Assembly: GCF_003696215.1 (NCBI RefSeq)
Contig: NZ_RFFG01000026.1
Span: 1-64,000 of the forward strand
From: Actinomadura harenae
GTDB taxonomy: Bacteria; Actinomycetota; Actinomycetes; Streptosporangiales; Streptosporangiaceae
Reading direction: 5' to 3'
Length of the DNA: 64,000 nt
Below the pieces are notes generated by a model. That model searched no databases. It had not been told where the DNA came from and saw only the letters and a list, made by a program, of their open reading frames with translations. The translations under genes and the position numbers were made by a program. Shown in pieces: positions 33,303-41,760 of the stretch; positions within the stretch are counted from its first letter, which is position 1; each line of letters begins with the position of its first letter.

Positions 33303-34049
33303 TCACGGCTCGAGGAGGTTCGCGCGGAGGCGGGCCACGACGTCGTCGCCGACCTCAAGGCGTCCCCGGACGTACTCGCCGACCGATCCGTACCGTCCGG
33401 TCAGGTCGGTGAGGAACAGGCGCATGACGTCGGCGGGCGCGCGTCCGTATCCGGGCCAGCGCAGTTCACGTCCAGGGTTCTCGGCGTGCCAGTCCGCGAC
33501 GAAATGCCTGGTGGCGAGTTCGGTGAGGGCGAAGTCGGCGAGGATTTCGTCGCCGTCCACGCCGACGAGGGACAGGACGAGCGCGGCGATCATGCCGGTG
33601 CGGTCCTTGCCGGAGTGGCAGTGGAACGCGACGGGGGCGTCGGCGGCGGCGATGACCTCCAGGACGGTCCGGATCTCCTTGGCGCCGTCCTCGGCGACCT
33701 CGGCGAACCGGTCGGCGAGGTAGCGCCAGGGGTCGACGCCGGGGTCGATCGCGGCCTGGTCGTAGGGCCGGTGCTCGATGCTGAGGTTGTGGAACTCCAG
33801 CCCGTCGAACTCGGGGACGCGTCCGCGCCGCTCGATCTCCCACGGGTAGCGCAGGTCGATGACCGTCCGGACGCCGAGCCCGAGGAACCTCTGCCAGTCG
33901 GCGCCGTCGCCGGGGTTCAGCTTGCCGAGCGAGTCGGTTCGGTAGAGACGTCCCCAGCGGACGGTGCGGCCGCCGTCGCCGCGGTACCCACCCAGGTCAC
34001 GAAAGTTGTGAAGCCGCTCGAACGCGATATGTCTCTGCACGCGCGTCAC
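33303..34049 (-). CDS. Tyrosine-specific protein phosphatase (PTP/LipA-like)
   Basis: 248 residues from the GTG at 34047-34049; a GTG three codons later is possible. It opens with FERLHNFRDLGGYRGDGGRTV and RWGRLYRTDSL, the usual start of Tyr-phosphatase family 2 (DUF4126/Y_phosphatase3), and has the catalytic loop HCHSGKDRTG (Cys nucleophile, Arg phosphate-binding). A helical C-terminal half completes the fold. Could act on phospho-Tyr/Ser proteins or phosphoinositides. It lies 43 bp downstream of the methyltransferase, likely co-transcribed. Confidence 0.85.
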   Translation of the reverse strand: MTRVQRHIAFERLHNFRDLGGYRGDGGRTVRWGRLYRTDSLGKLNPGDGADWQRFLGLGVRTVIDLRYPWEIERRGRVPEFDGLEFHNLSIEHRPYDQAAIDPGVDPWRYLADRFAEVAEDGAKEIRTVLEVIAAADAPVAFHCHSGKDRTGMIAALVLSLVGVDGDEILADFALTELATRHFVADWHAENPGRELRWPGYGRAPADVMRLFLTDLTGRYGSVGEYVRGRLEVGDDVVARLRANLLEP

Positions 34050-34092
34050 CCTACTGCCCGGCGATCTCGCCGGACGGCCGCTGCCCTGGGGC

Positions 34093-34908
34093 TCAAGGCT
34101 TGCGGGCGACGCCGCAGTGGCCGTCGATGTCGGGCCCGGTGAACGGCCCCGGGTCGGGACGCCACAGGTGGTACCGGACCACGCCCGGCTCGACCAGGTC
34201 CAGCCCGTCGAAGAACGCGGCGACCCGCTCCGGCGTGCGCAGGTGGTACGGGACGGCACCGCTGTCCTTGTACAACCGCATCGCCTCGGCGTGCCCGGCG
34301 ACGTGCGCGCCGTCGGTGCCGTCCGACAGCGACAGGTGGCTGCCCGCGGGCAGCGGCTCGAGGAGCCGGCCGACGACCGCGCGCGCCCGGTCGTCGTCGG
34401 CGATATGGCCCATGACGCCGTTCAGGACGAGCGCGACCGGCCGGGTCAGGTCCAGGGTCCGCGCGGCGGCGTCCAGGACCCGGTCGGGGTCGCGCAGGTC
34501 GGCGTCGACGTAGGCCGTCGCGCCCTGCGGGCTGCCGGTCAGCAGGGCGCGGGCGTGCGCGAGGACCAGCGGGTCGTTGTCCACGTACACCACGCGGGTC
34601 TCGGGGGCGACGCGCTGGGCGATCTCGTGGGTGTTGTCGACGGCCGGCAGGCCCGTGCCGACGTCCAGGAACTGGCGGATCCCGGCGTCCGCGGCCAGGT
34701 ACCGGATCGAGCGGCGCAGGAAGTGCCGGGACGCGCGGGCGGCGTTGACGATGTCGGGGTACAGCTCGGCGACGCGGTCGCCGACCCGGCGGTCGACGGG
34801 GTGGTTCTCCTTGCCGCCGAGCCAGTGGTTCCAGATCCGCGCCGAGTACGGCACCGTCGCGTCGTTCGGCGTCCCGCCCGGGGGAGTGCCGGTGATGTCG
34901 CCGCTCAT
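34093..34908 (-). CDS. SAM-dependent methyltransferase, DUF574 (PF04672) family
   Basis: 271 residues from the ATG at 34906-34908 with GAAGGG upstream. Diagnostic for this actinomycete family: NDATVPYSARIWNHWLGGKE near the start, HFLRRSIRYLAADAGIRQFL, then DVGTGLP (SAM loop), VVYVDNDPLVLAHARALL and VALVLNGVMGH. Members are abundant in Streptomyces/Actinomadura, often beside XRE/DUF397 pairs, with unknown substrates. First gene of a two-gene unit with the phosphatase. Confidence 0.9.
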   Translation of the reverse strand: MSGDITGTPPGGTPNDATVPYSARIWNHWLGGKENHPVDRRVGDRVAELYPDIVNAARASRHFLRRSIRYLAADAGIRQFLDVGTGLPAVDNTHEIAQRVAPETRVVYVDNDPLVLAHARALLTGSPQGATAYVDADLRDPDRVLDAAARTLDLTRPVALVLNGVMGHIADDDRARAVVGRLLEPLPAGSHLSLSDGTDGAHVAGHAEAMRLYKDSGAVPYHLRTPERVAAFFDGLDLVEPGVVRYHLWRPDPGPFTGPDIDGHCGVARKP

Positions 34909-35033
34909 CCCTTCATGGTCCCCGCGGGCGCGTCCCGGGGCCAGCGGTTCGGTCGGACGGACGTCAGAACCCGCGCCACGGTCCACCCGCCCGCCCTGCC
35001 CCGCCCGGTCCCGGTCGCCCGCCTTCCCGTGAT

Positions 35034-35065
35034 ACTACTTGCCGCGTAGTACGAAGCGCGTACTA
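35034..35065. promoter_or_regulatory. Overlapping palindromes in the ABC-exporter promoter
   Basis: ACTAC-TTGCCGC-GTAGT (35034-35050) and TAGTAC-GAAGCGC-GTACTA (35047-35065) share a half-site. The arrangement suits a dimeric GntR/YtrA- or TetR-type repressor, but no regulator gene is adjacent. They are 89-120 bp upstream of the first ABC gene. Confidence 0.55.
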
Positions 35066-35153
35066 TTCGTGCCGGGGCGCCCACCCCGCCCATCTCCACG
35101 GGCCACCCACCCCACACACACGACCCCCCCCCACCCACCACGAGAGGCCCCCC

Positions 35154-36098
35154 TTGACACCACCCACCGCCCCCGCCAGGCCGATGATCCGCGCCGCGGG
35201 ACTGTCCAAGCGCTACGGACGCCGCCCCGCCGTCGTCGACCTCGCCTTCTCCGTCGAAGCCGGCCAGGTCTGCGCCCTCCTCGGCCCGAACGGCGCCGGG
35301 AAGACCTCCACGATGCGGATGCTCGTCGGCCTGTCCACCCCCGACACCGGCACCGCCGAACTCCTGGGGGACAAGGTCGCCCTCGGCGCCCCCGCCCTGC
35401 ACCGCGCCGGCGTCCTCATCGACGGCCCCGCCTTCGTCCCGCACCTGTCCGGCCTGCGGAACCTGCGCCTGCTCTGGTCGGCCGCCGGCCACCACTGGCC
35501 CCCACCCGCCCTCGACGACGCCCTGGACCTCGCCGGACTCGGCCCCGCGATCGACCGCAGGGCCAAGAGCTACTCCATGGGAATGAAACAGCGCCTCATG
35601 CTCGCCCAGGCCCTCATGCGCGACCCCGACGTCCTCATCCTCGACGAACCCGCCAACGGCCTCGACCCCGCCGAAGTCCGCGCCCTCCGCGAACACCTCA
35701 CCACCCGCGCCGCCGGCGGAGCCGCCGTCCTGGTCTCCAGCCACCAGCTCGCCGAGGTCCAGCAACTCGCCACCCACGTCGTCGTCATGAACCACGGCCA
35801 CCTCGTCGATGCCGGGCCCCTCGACCGCCTCACCGGCGCGGCCGACGACGCCTACCGGATCGAGGTCGACGACACCGCCGGGGCGGCGAACGCCCTGCGC
35901 CCGCTCACGGGCGTCACCACGGTCACCGCCCACGACGACGCGATCACCGTCACCGCCCCCGGCGTCCCGTCCCGCGACCTCGTCCAGGCCCTGGTCACCG
36001 CAGGTGTCGGCGTCACCTCCGTGAACCGCGCCGACCGGTCCCTCGAAGACGCCTTCCTGACCATGACCCGAGGGGACGACGACCATGCTGCGCGTTGA
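35154..36098 (+). CDS. ABC transporter ATP-binding protein
   Basis: 314 residues from a TTG with GAGAGG 6 bp upstream. Walker A GPNGAGKT, Q-loop region, signature YSMGMKQR (in place of LSGGQ, as in many DrrA/CcmA-type exporters), Walker B VLILDEP and the switch His in VSSHQLAEV. The C-terminal ~90 residues form the regulatory domain of drug/lantibiotic-immunity exporters. It overlaps the permease gene by 14 bp; together they form a two-component ABC-2 exporter. Confidence 0.93.
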   Translation: MTPPTAPARPMIRAAGLSKRYGRRPAVVDLAFSVEAGQVCALLGPNGAGKTSTMRMLVGLSTPDTGTAELLGDKVALGAPALHRAGVLIDGPAFVPHLSGLRNLRLLWSAAGHHWPPPALDDALDLAGLGPAIDRRAKSYSMGMKQRLMLAQALMRDPDVLILDEPANGLDPAEVRALREHLTTRAAGGAAVLVSSHQLAEVQQLATHVVVMNHGHLVDAGPLDRLTGAADDAYRIEVDDTAGAANALRPLTGVTTVTAHDDAITVTAPGVPSRDLVQALVTAGVGVTSVNRADRSLEDAFLTMTRGDDDHAAR

Positions 36099-36882
36099 AC
36101 TCGCCACCCAGCTCCTGCGGATCCGCACCCTGGTCGCCCTCGCGTGCCTGGCCGCCGTCCCCGTCATCGCCGGACTCGCCACCGCCTCCCACGCCGGACG
36201 CCACAACGGCACCCAGGGCGGACTGTTCGGCGCGTCCACCCTTTCGGCGCTCAACCACGCCATGGCGTGCCTCATGTTCATCGGCCCGCTGCTGCTGCCG
36301 CTCGTCGTCGCGCTCCTGGCCTCCGCCATCGGGTCCGCCGACCGCGACTGGGGAACCCTCCGCTACCTCTACGTCGCCCCGGTCGGCAGGCGCCGCCTGC
36401 TGACCGGGAAACTCGCCGCCGTCACGATCGTGACCACCGGAGCCGTCCTCGCCGTCCTGATCGGCGGCCTGCTCACCGGGATCGCCCTGTTCGGCTGGCA
36501 CCCCTTCCACATCCTGAACGCCCCCACCCTCACCACCGGGCAGACCCTCACCCGCGTCACCGAGGCCACCGGCTACACCCTCCTGTGCATGCTCAGCATC
36601 GCCACCATCGCGTTCGCGTTCGGCCTGCTCCTCCCGCGCGGCGCCGAAGCCCTCGGCGCATCGCTCGCGTTCGTGGTCATCGCCACCATCCTCAACCAGC
36701 AGTCCTCACTGCACCGCCTCGCCGCCGTCCTCCCCGTCCACTACTGGCAGAGCTGGACCGCCCTGTTCAGCCCGTCCGGAACGGCCCCCCTCGCCACCGG
36801 AGCCCTGTGCCAGCTCATCACCATCGCCCTGGCCACCACCCTCGCCTTCGCCGTCCTCCACCGCCGCGACCCCGCCGCCTGA
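36085..36882 (+). CDS. ABC-2 type transporter permease
   Basis: 265 residues, six hydrophobic helices. Characteristic ABC-2 features: an amphipathic start (MLRVELATQLLRIRTLVALA), the DRDWGTLRYLYVAPVGRRRL coupling segment and long helices after it. No substrate-binding protein is present, so this is an exporter. It starts inside the ATPase gene, implying translational coupling. Confidence 0.88.
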   Translation: MLRVELATQLLRIRTLVALACLAAVPVIAGLATASHAGRHNGTQGGLFGASTLSALNHAMACLMFIGPLLLPLVVALLASAIGSADRDWGTLRYLYVAPVGRRRLLTGKLAAVTIVTTGAVLAVLIGGLLTGIALFGWHPFHILNAPTLTTGQTLTRVTEATGYTLLCMLSIATIAFAFGLLLPRGAEALGASLAFVVIATILNQQSSLHRLAAVLPVHYWQSWTALFSPSGTAPLATGALCQLITIALATTLAFAVLHRRDPAA

Positions 36883-37000
36883 CCCTCCCGGCCCGCCCCA
36901 GCGGCAAGGACGGGCCGGTCAACCACCCCTATGCCACAGCCGAGCGGGGCCGCCGCGTCACTCGCGCAGTCCGTCCCGGCCCTGTTCCCGGTATCGGCTC

Positions 37001-37363
37001 TCAGGGGCGCGGTGACGGCCTTGAGGTGAGTGCTTGGGCTGCCTGGCGGATCCGGGTTCGTGGGAGGGTGATGGACAGCCAGGTACTTGGGTCCGTGTCC
37101 TGCTTGACCGGATGCAGGGCCCATCCCTCCGAGGCTCCGGCCAACCTCACGGCCGTCATGAGCAGGGGGCCGTGTTCGCGTTTCACCACCAGCCAGGCGC
37201 GTCCCCTCAGCCGGGCCGCGACGGTGGGGCGGTCGGCGGGGGCGGTGCGGGTGCCGCCGTCTCGGACGGCTTCTCCGACGTCCTGGCAGGACACCTTCGT
37301 TTCGAACCCGAGTCGCCAGACCTGGGTCATGAGCGGCACCAGCTCCTCGTCGATGCTCACCAT
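37001..37363 (-). CDS. Conserved-looking hypothetical protein
   Basis: 120 residues starting MVSIDEELVPLMTQVWRLGF. A Cys (KVSCQD), a central RGRAWLVVKRE strand and a regular beta/alpha alternation suggest a folded domain. I recall similar short proteins in Streptomyces but cannot name a family. Downstream of the APH-like gene on the same strand (52 bp). Confidence 0.55.
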   Translation of the reverse strand: MVSIDEELVPLMTQVWRLGFETKVSCQDVGEAVRDGGTRTAPADRPTVAARLRGRAWLVVKREHGPLLMTAVRLAGASEGWALHPVKQDTDPSTWLSITLPRTRIRQAAQALTSRPSPRP

Positions 37364-37415
37364 GTCGCCGTCCGGGCTGGTGAGGAGCCGGGTGGGGTGT
37401 ACCTGGGCCAGTCGG

Positions 37416-38225
37416 TCACGGGTACTCCTCCAATCGGTATGCCGCCCACGTGCCGATCAGGGCGGCGTGTCGGGTCACCCATTCGTCCGGGCGGGCCTGT
37501 GCGGCGTTGCTCCAGTGCGCGGCGTATCCGGCGGTGAATGCGTTGAGGGCCTCGGGTGGGGCTCCGGCCCATGCGGGGAACTGAGAGGCCCACGCGTCGG
37601 CGTCGCGAGGGTGGTGTCCGGCCCCGATCAGCCAGGGCATCAGCATCATCAGCTCCAGCCACGGCGCTCCGCGTGTGACGAACGCCCAGTCCACCACGTA
37701 GGCGTTCCCGTCCTCGGCGATGATCAGGTTGTCCTCGTTCAGATCGGTGTGCAGCAGAGCGGCACCGGCGAACACGGCGGGGCTGTCGGTGTACTTCTGC
37801 CAGCGTCGTTCGGCCGCCAGCATCGGGGTTTGCGGACATGACGCGTCCTGGAGGGCGTGGACGATCTTCGCCAGCGTCTCCAGGTCCGGTGACCCGGCGG
37901 TGAAGTCGGCGCGGCGGCCTTCGATGTGGTCGAAACCCAGCGCGAGCCACCCCCCGGTTTCGGTCTGCCACCGAAGCCGGGGGGCGAACTCGCGCACCGC
38001 GGGGTTGATGGCGGCCTCACGGCGCAGCGACATGACCTCGGGTCCGTCCCGGTCTGCCAGCTTGCGGGCGGCCTTGACGAACACCCGCCCCGCCGCAGTG
38101 TGGACGGTCGAGGCGATGTCGGCGTGGTTGCCCGTGGACGCGGGGACGATCTGCCCGATCCGCCCGGTCTCGGCCTCGATCTGGTTCCGCAGATCCTCGG
38201 GCAGGTCGGCCCAGTCGCTACGCAC
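37416..38225 (-). CDS. Aminoglycoside phosphotransferase/choline-kinase-like protein
   Basis: 269 residues from a GTG. The APH fold is shown by an N-lobe ATP site (GRVFVKAA with the Lys), the catalytic loop LLHTDLNEDNLII (HxDxxxxN) and the metal-binding VVDWA. The family phosphorylates aminoglycosides, homoserine, choline and other small molecules. No evidence points to antibiotic resistance specifically. It is the middle gene of three same-strand genes (37.0-38.8 kb). Confidence 0.8.
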   Translation of the reverse strand: MRSDWADLPEDLRNQIEAETGRIGQIVPASTGNHADIASTVHTAAGRVFVKAARKLADRDGPEVMSLRREAAINPAVREFAPRLRWQTETGGWLALGFDHIEGRRADFTAGSPDLETLAKIVHALQDASCPQTPMLAAERRWQKYTDSPAVFAGAALLHTDLNEDNLIIAEDGNAYVVDWAFVTRGAPWLELMMLMPWLIGAGHHPRDADAWASQFPAWAGAPPEALNAFTAGYAAHWSNAAQARPDEWVTRHAALIGTWAAYRLEEYP

Positions 38226-38250
38226 GTGAAGCCCTTCCTAGATCACCCGG

Positions 38251-38787
38251 TCAGAACCGGATGGTGTTCGCGCCGGTCGGCAACAGGTCCCGCCAGTCGA
38301 TCCCGGCGTCCTGGAAACCCGGGCTGTTGCACTCGGGCGGGCAGCAACTCGATCCGGCCTCGCCCTCCCAGAACTCCGGGTCCACGAAGTATCCCGTGGC
38401 GTGAAGCTGCGGAATGGTCCGGGCCAGCGCCGCCCCGGACCTGATGTCGTCGTCCATGACGGGGCGGTGGTGGATGAACGATCCGGCGAGCGCCAGGCTC
38501 ATCGGAAGGTACACCTCGGTCCGCTGGAGGCTCAGGTGCCACGCCTGGTCCACGGGCGGCGTCGGCACGATGCGGACGTAGGCGCGCGGGTCCTGCCGCT
38601 CGGCGCAGCGGATCCTGCCCACCGCCGAAAGGAACACCAGGTTCTGCCCGACGGCGCGGGCACAGTAGTCGTGGGTGGCGTGCGTGGCCTTGCGGAAGTC
38701 GTCGACGAGCAGCGCGAACGCCTCTCCCGGGATCAGCTCCCGGGGATCACGGCCGGTCGAAGTGATGCTGTCCAACGCGATGGTCAT
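38251..38787 (-). CDS. Hypothetical protein with CCxxxC motif
   Basis: 178 residues from the ATG at 38785-38787 with GGAGG 5 bp upstream. The sequence alternates strands and helices (ELIPGEAFALLVDDFRKATH, YLPMSLALAGSFIHHRPVMD, RTIPQLHATGYFVDPEFWEG) and ends with a Cys cluster (SSCCPPECNSPGF). Family not recognised. It is divergent from the XRE-TPR regulator and shares a promoter region with repeated TGGTGCAT boxes, so it is a candidate target of that regulator. Confidence 0.6.
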   Translation of the reverse strand: MTIALDSITSTGRDPRELIPGEAFALLVDDFRKATHATHDYCARAVGQNLVFLSAVGRIRCAERQDPRAYVRIVPTPPVDQAWHLSLQRTEVYLPMSLALAGSFIHHRPVMDDDIRSGAALARTIPQLHATGYFVDPEFWEGEAGSSCCPPECNSPGFQDAGIDWRDLLPTGANTIRF

Positions 38788-38869
38788 GGCTCCTCCAGAG
38801 TCACTAGGTACGGCCCCTGTATGGACCATGGAATCCGGAGCGACCTACGCAGCCCAGGGCATCAGCGGC

Positions 38870-38895
38870 GCACCTGTGGTGCATCTCTGGTGCAT
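38870..38895. promoter_or_regulatory. TGGTGCAT boxes between a hypothetical gene and the XRE regulator
   Basis: TGGTGCAT occurs twice, at 38877-38884 and 38888-38895, 11 bp apart (one helical turn). The first copy also forms an inverted repeat GCACC-TGT-GGTGC (38870-38882). This is a plausible operator for the adjacent XRE protein. Confidence 0.45.
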
Positions 38896-38975
38896 TCGCG
38901 GCGCGCCCTGGGTGCGAGTTCTAGGCTGACCTCGGTGAACAGGCAGCGAGGTACCGGCCTCACTTCGGAGGGACG

Positions 38976-40274
38976 ATGGCGGCAGGGAGGCGGCCGCGCC
39001 TGGCGAAGCGCCGCAGGCATCTCGGATTCACCCAGGAGTCCCTTGCGGTCGAGTTAGGCGTTGATCGCTCCACGATCGCCCGCTGGGAACGGGGCCGTTG
39101 CGTTCCACAGCCGCACCATCGCGCCCGACTCTGCGACCTGTTGCAGGTCTCGCGCGACGGCCTGGACGACCTGTTCAATCCCGAAGGGGACTCCTCGCCC
39201 ACGCCGCTTCCCGTGTCCTCCCCTCAACTTCCTCAGCGTGTGATCGGCCTCGCGGTAGCCCCATCGGGACCGTCCTCTGGTGAACTGGACGACATGAACC
39301 GCAGGGAACTGCTACGCCTGTTGACCGTCACGGGAACGCTGGTCGCCCTTCCTGCCCCCGCATCTGCCCACTCCGAAGACATGGAGCCGATCAGCGAGTT
39401 CGACCTGCTGAACTCCCACCTCTGGCAGGTCTTCGCCCTGGCGTCCTCCAAACGAGCCGTGTACCCGGCGGTCCACCAGCAACTCGACGTGCTGACCGGC
39501 GCGCTGCGGCAACCGCACTCTCAAGTCGTCCACGAGCGGCTGTGCATGTCGGTCGGTGACCTCTTCCAGCTCGCCGGAGAGATCATGTTCGACGCGAACA
39601 TGTACACGGACGCAGCTCACTGCTACACGCTGGCCGCCGACGCGAGCAGAGAAGCGCGGAACTTCGACCGTTGGGCGTGCGCGCTGGTCCGTCACGCCTA
39701 CGTCAGCCTGTACGAGCGCGATGTCCTCCCCGCGCTCTCGCTCCTGGACTCGGCGGACCGTGTTGCCAGGCGGGGCGACTCCCGACTTTCCACGCGCTAT
39801 TGGGTGGCTGCCGTTCGAGCAGAGGCATACGCGGGGCTCGGGGAGTTCGATGCCTGCAAGCGCGAACTGGACGTTGCCGAGGGGGTCAGGGGACTGCCCG
39901 GACCCGTCATGCCGGGTGGATGGCTACGGTTCGACGGCAGCCGCCTCGCTGAAGGACGGGGAACCTGCTACACGGCGCTCGGCCGTCCGGACCTGGCCTC
40001 CGTGGCACTGACCGAGGCTCTCGAATCCGCGACGTCGCTGCGCCGCAGGGGCAGCATCCTCACGGACCTGGCCGTGCTCGGCGCCCGAACCCGCGAGCTC
40101 GACCAAGCCCTGGAGTACGGCGTTCAAGCCGCAGATCTAGCCGACAAGACCCGATCATCGGGATACGTCGGCCGAAAACTCCACGCCCTCCAAGGAGAGC
40201 TGAGGCCACTGCTGACCGACCACCGGGCGGCGCAACTCAGCAGCCGCATTTCCCAACTTGAGGAGGCCGTATGA
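38976..40274 (+). CDS. XRE-family regulator with C-terminal TPR sensor
   Basis: 432 residues. Residues ~8-65 form a Cro/C1-type helix-turn-helix (TQESLAVELGVDRSTIARWE). After a linker comes MNRRELLRLLTVTGTLVALP followed by an Ala-rich stretch, which resembles an internal twin-arginine signal; this is a recurrent feature of this actinomycete family. The rest is TPR-type helix pairs (LFQLAGEIMFDANMYTDAAH, WACALVRHAYVSLYERDVLP, ACKRELDVAEG). Such proteins regulate development or secondary metabolism. Stop overlaps the next gene (ATGA). Confidence 0.82.
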   Translation: MAAGRRPRLAKRRRHLGFTQESLAVELGVDRSTIARWERGRCVPQPHHRARLCDLLQVSRDGLDDLFNPEGDSSPTPLPVSSPQLPQRVIGLAVAPSGPSSGELDDMNRRELLRLLTVTGTLVALPAPASAHSEDMEPISEFDLLNSHLWQVFALASSKRAVYPAVHQQLDVLTGALRQPHSQVVHERLCMSVGDLFQLAGEIMFDANMYTDAAHCYTLAADASREARNFDRWACALVRHAYVSLYERDVLPALSLLDSADRVARRGDSRLSTRYWVAAVRAEAYAGLGEFDACKRELDVAEGVRGLPGPVMPGGWLRFDGSRLAEGRGTCYTALGRPDLASVALTEALESATSLRRRGSILTDLAVLGARTRELDQALEYGVQAADLADKTRSSGYVGRKLHALQGELRPLLTDHRAAQLSSRISQLEEAV

Positions 40275-40663
40275 CAGCCCAGAAGAACCACCAGACCGAA
40301 GGCGGCCGCGTCTTCCGTGAGGCGTGGATCGCCGGGGTGCGGAAGCACTTTCCTGGAGACCCCAAGCCCGGATACGTAGCCCCCTGGGACACCACGCCCG
40401 ATTGGGAACGGCAGGCTGCCAGTGCGGTCTACAGCCAGGTCGCCCACTTCGTGGCTTTGGCGGACGGGGCGACGGCCAACCTGTCCCGCCAGCAGAAGGG
40501 GCAGTTCGTAGCCCTGTGCTGGATCGCTCAGATCTACAAGCAGATCCCCAACCCCAAGCCGTCCTACGTTGCCGACTGGAGCAACCTGCCGACCTGGCAG
40601 CAGGAAACCGACAGCGACATCTTCGAGGAGATTGAGCGGCGCGAGACTCAGAACATCCAGTGA
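40271..40663 (+). CDS. Small protein with internally duplicated W/P motif (possible RyR-like modules)
   Basis: 130 residues, coupled to the XRE regulator by ATGA. Two related ~38-residue modules are visible: PKPGYVAPWDTTPDWERQAA and PKPSYVADWSNLPTWQQETD, each preceded by a W-I-A-x-x-x-K helix and followed by a short acidic helix. The PxxLxxWxxLPxxxxxxDxxxF pattern is reminiscent of the ryanodine-receptor (RyR) repeat found in some bacterial proteins. That is only a pattern resemblance. Confidence 0.6.
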   Translation: MTAQKNHQTEGGRVFREAWIAGVRKHFPGDPKPGYVAPWDTTPDWERQAASAVYSQVAHFVALADGATANLSRQQKGQFVALCWIAQIYKQIPNPKPSYVADWSNLPTWQQETDSDIFEEIERRETQNIQ

Positions 40664-41265
40664 CCACCCCACCTACTGTCGGCGGACGCGGCGGAGCCTC
40701 TTAGGGAAAGCGGACATACCAGCCCCGGCACAGCTCTGCACAAGCCCGCCTGCTCACGCGGCGGGAGAAGGAAGGCCACGTACGGCATCGCGCGCGGCGC
40801 GCCTGTCGAGCCGGGGCGCACGGGGGGCACATCCGGCCCTGCGCAACCCGGGCCGCACTCACCTCCACCCGGAAGCCAACGTGTTGGCGTACGAGCGCGA
40901 CCAGGGCATGCAAGGACGGCATGGTGCAGAGGCCGTGATCGGGTGCACGGCACCCACTCGCTGACATCGGGCTCGGCCTCCCCACGGAGGGGCCGAGCCC
41001 TTTCCCCACCTGACGAAGGGGGGTTCTGCGCCGGTACGACTCTGGCCGACAAGCGGCCTTGCCCCGAGCCCGCTGACCCGCCGAAAGCCCGCCGCACATG
41101 CTGCTCGCGACCCACAGAACGTTCGACACGGGGGACCAGCGCGCAGACACGGTAGTCCTGGCCAACTCACCAGAAACGCGCACCCGACACCCAGCGCCGA
41201 CCACATCTCCAAGGTGCCACGGTGACGTCCTCAGGACTCAAGCAGCACGACGACAGGGTGGACGG
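40664..41265. other. 600-bp interval without a recognisable gene
   Basis: No frame here looks coding. It contains a strong hairpin at 40969-41000 and otherwise nothing I can call. Confidence 0.5.
40969..41000 (+). terminator. Intrinsic terminator-like hairpin
   Basis: 10-nt arms GGGCTCGGCC / GGCCGAGCCC with internal CTCC/GGAG pairing, followed by TTTCCCC. It sits 305 bp beyond the nearest upstream gene, so it may end a long 3' UTR or a small RNA. Confidence 0.55.
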
Positions 41266-41760
41266 ATGATCAGGGGAGAGGCAGACCTCCTCGCGCTACT
41301 ACGCGAGCTCGACGACCCTGGGCATCTGGAGCGCCCCCGCGGGGACGACCACTATGCGCCGGCTCAGCAGTTCGACAAGCTGGCAGCCCGGATCGAGGCG
41401 GACTTCGGAACCGACTGCGCGGCAGAGCAGGACACACAAGACTCCAGCGAGTACGGCCGTGTCCACATACCAGCGACAGCAACCGCATGCGGGACCAGGA
41501 TCGTCATCTGCATCAGCAGGTTCGGTTCCCTGGCGCTCATCTGCGCCGACAATCCCGGGGCCTTCCTCGGCACCCAGGAAGCCCAGGACATGGGGGAGTT
41601 GGACCCCGCCGACCTCGCCCGGACACACCGGGCGTTGACCGACCTCGGCTACACGGTCGTGCCGGAAGAGCTGCTGGAAAGTCACTACGACGGGCCGAGC
41701 CGACTGCCCGGACATGTCCAACGGCCGACCTGGTGGCACCGGTTCTTCGGCACCTTCTGA
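41266..41760 (+). CDS. Hypothetical protein
   Basis: 164 residues from the ATG at 41266 (AGGGTGG upstream). Regular alpha/beta alternation: EADLLALLRELDDPGHLERP, VVICISRFGSLALICADN-like strands, and a LARTHRALTDLGYTVVPEE helix-strand. Ends with a Trp-rich RPTWWHRFFGTF. Family not recognised. Its stop abuts that of the convergent 42-kb gene. Confidence 0.55.
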   Translation: MIRGEADLLALLRELDDPGHLERPRGDDHYAPAQQFDKLAARIEADFGTDCAAEQDTQDSSEYGRVHIPATATACGTRIVICISRFGSLALICADNPGAFLGTQEAQDMGELDPADLARTHRALTDLGYTVVPEELLESHYDGPSRLPGHVQRPTWWHRFFGTF

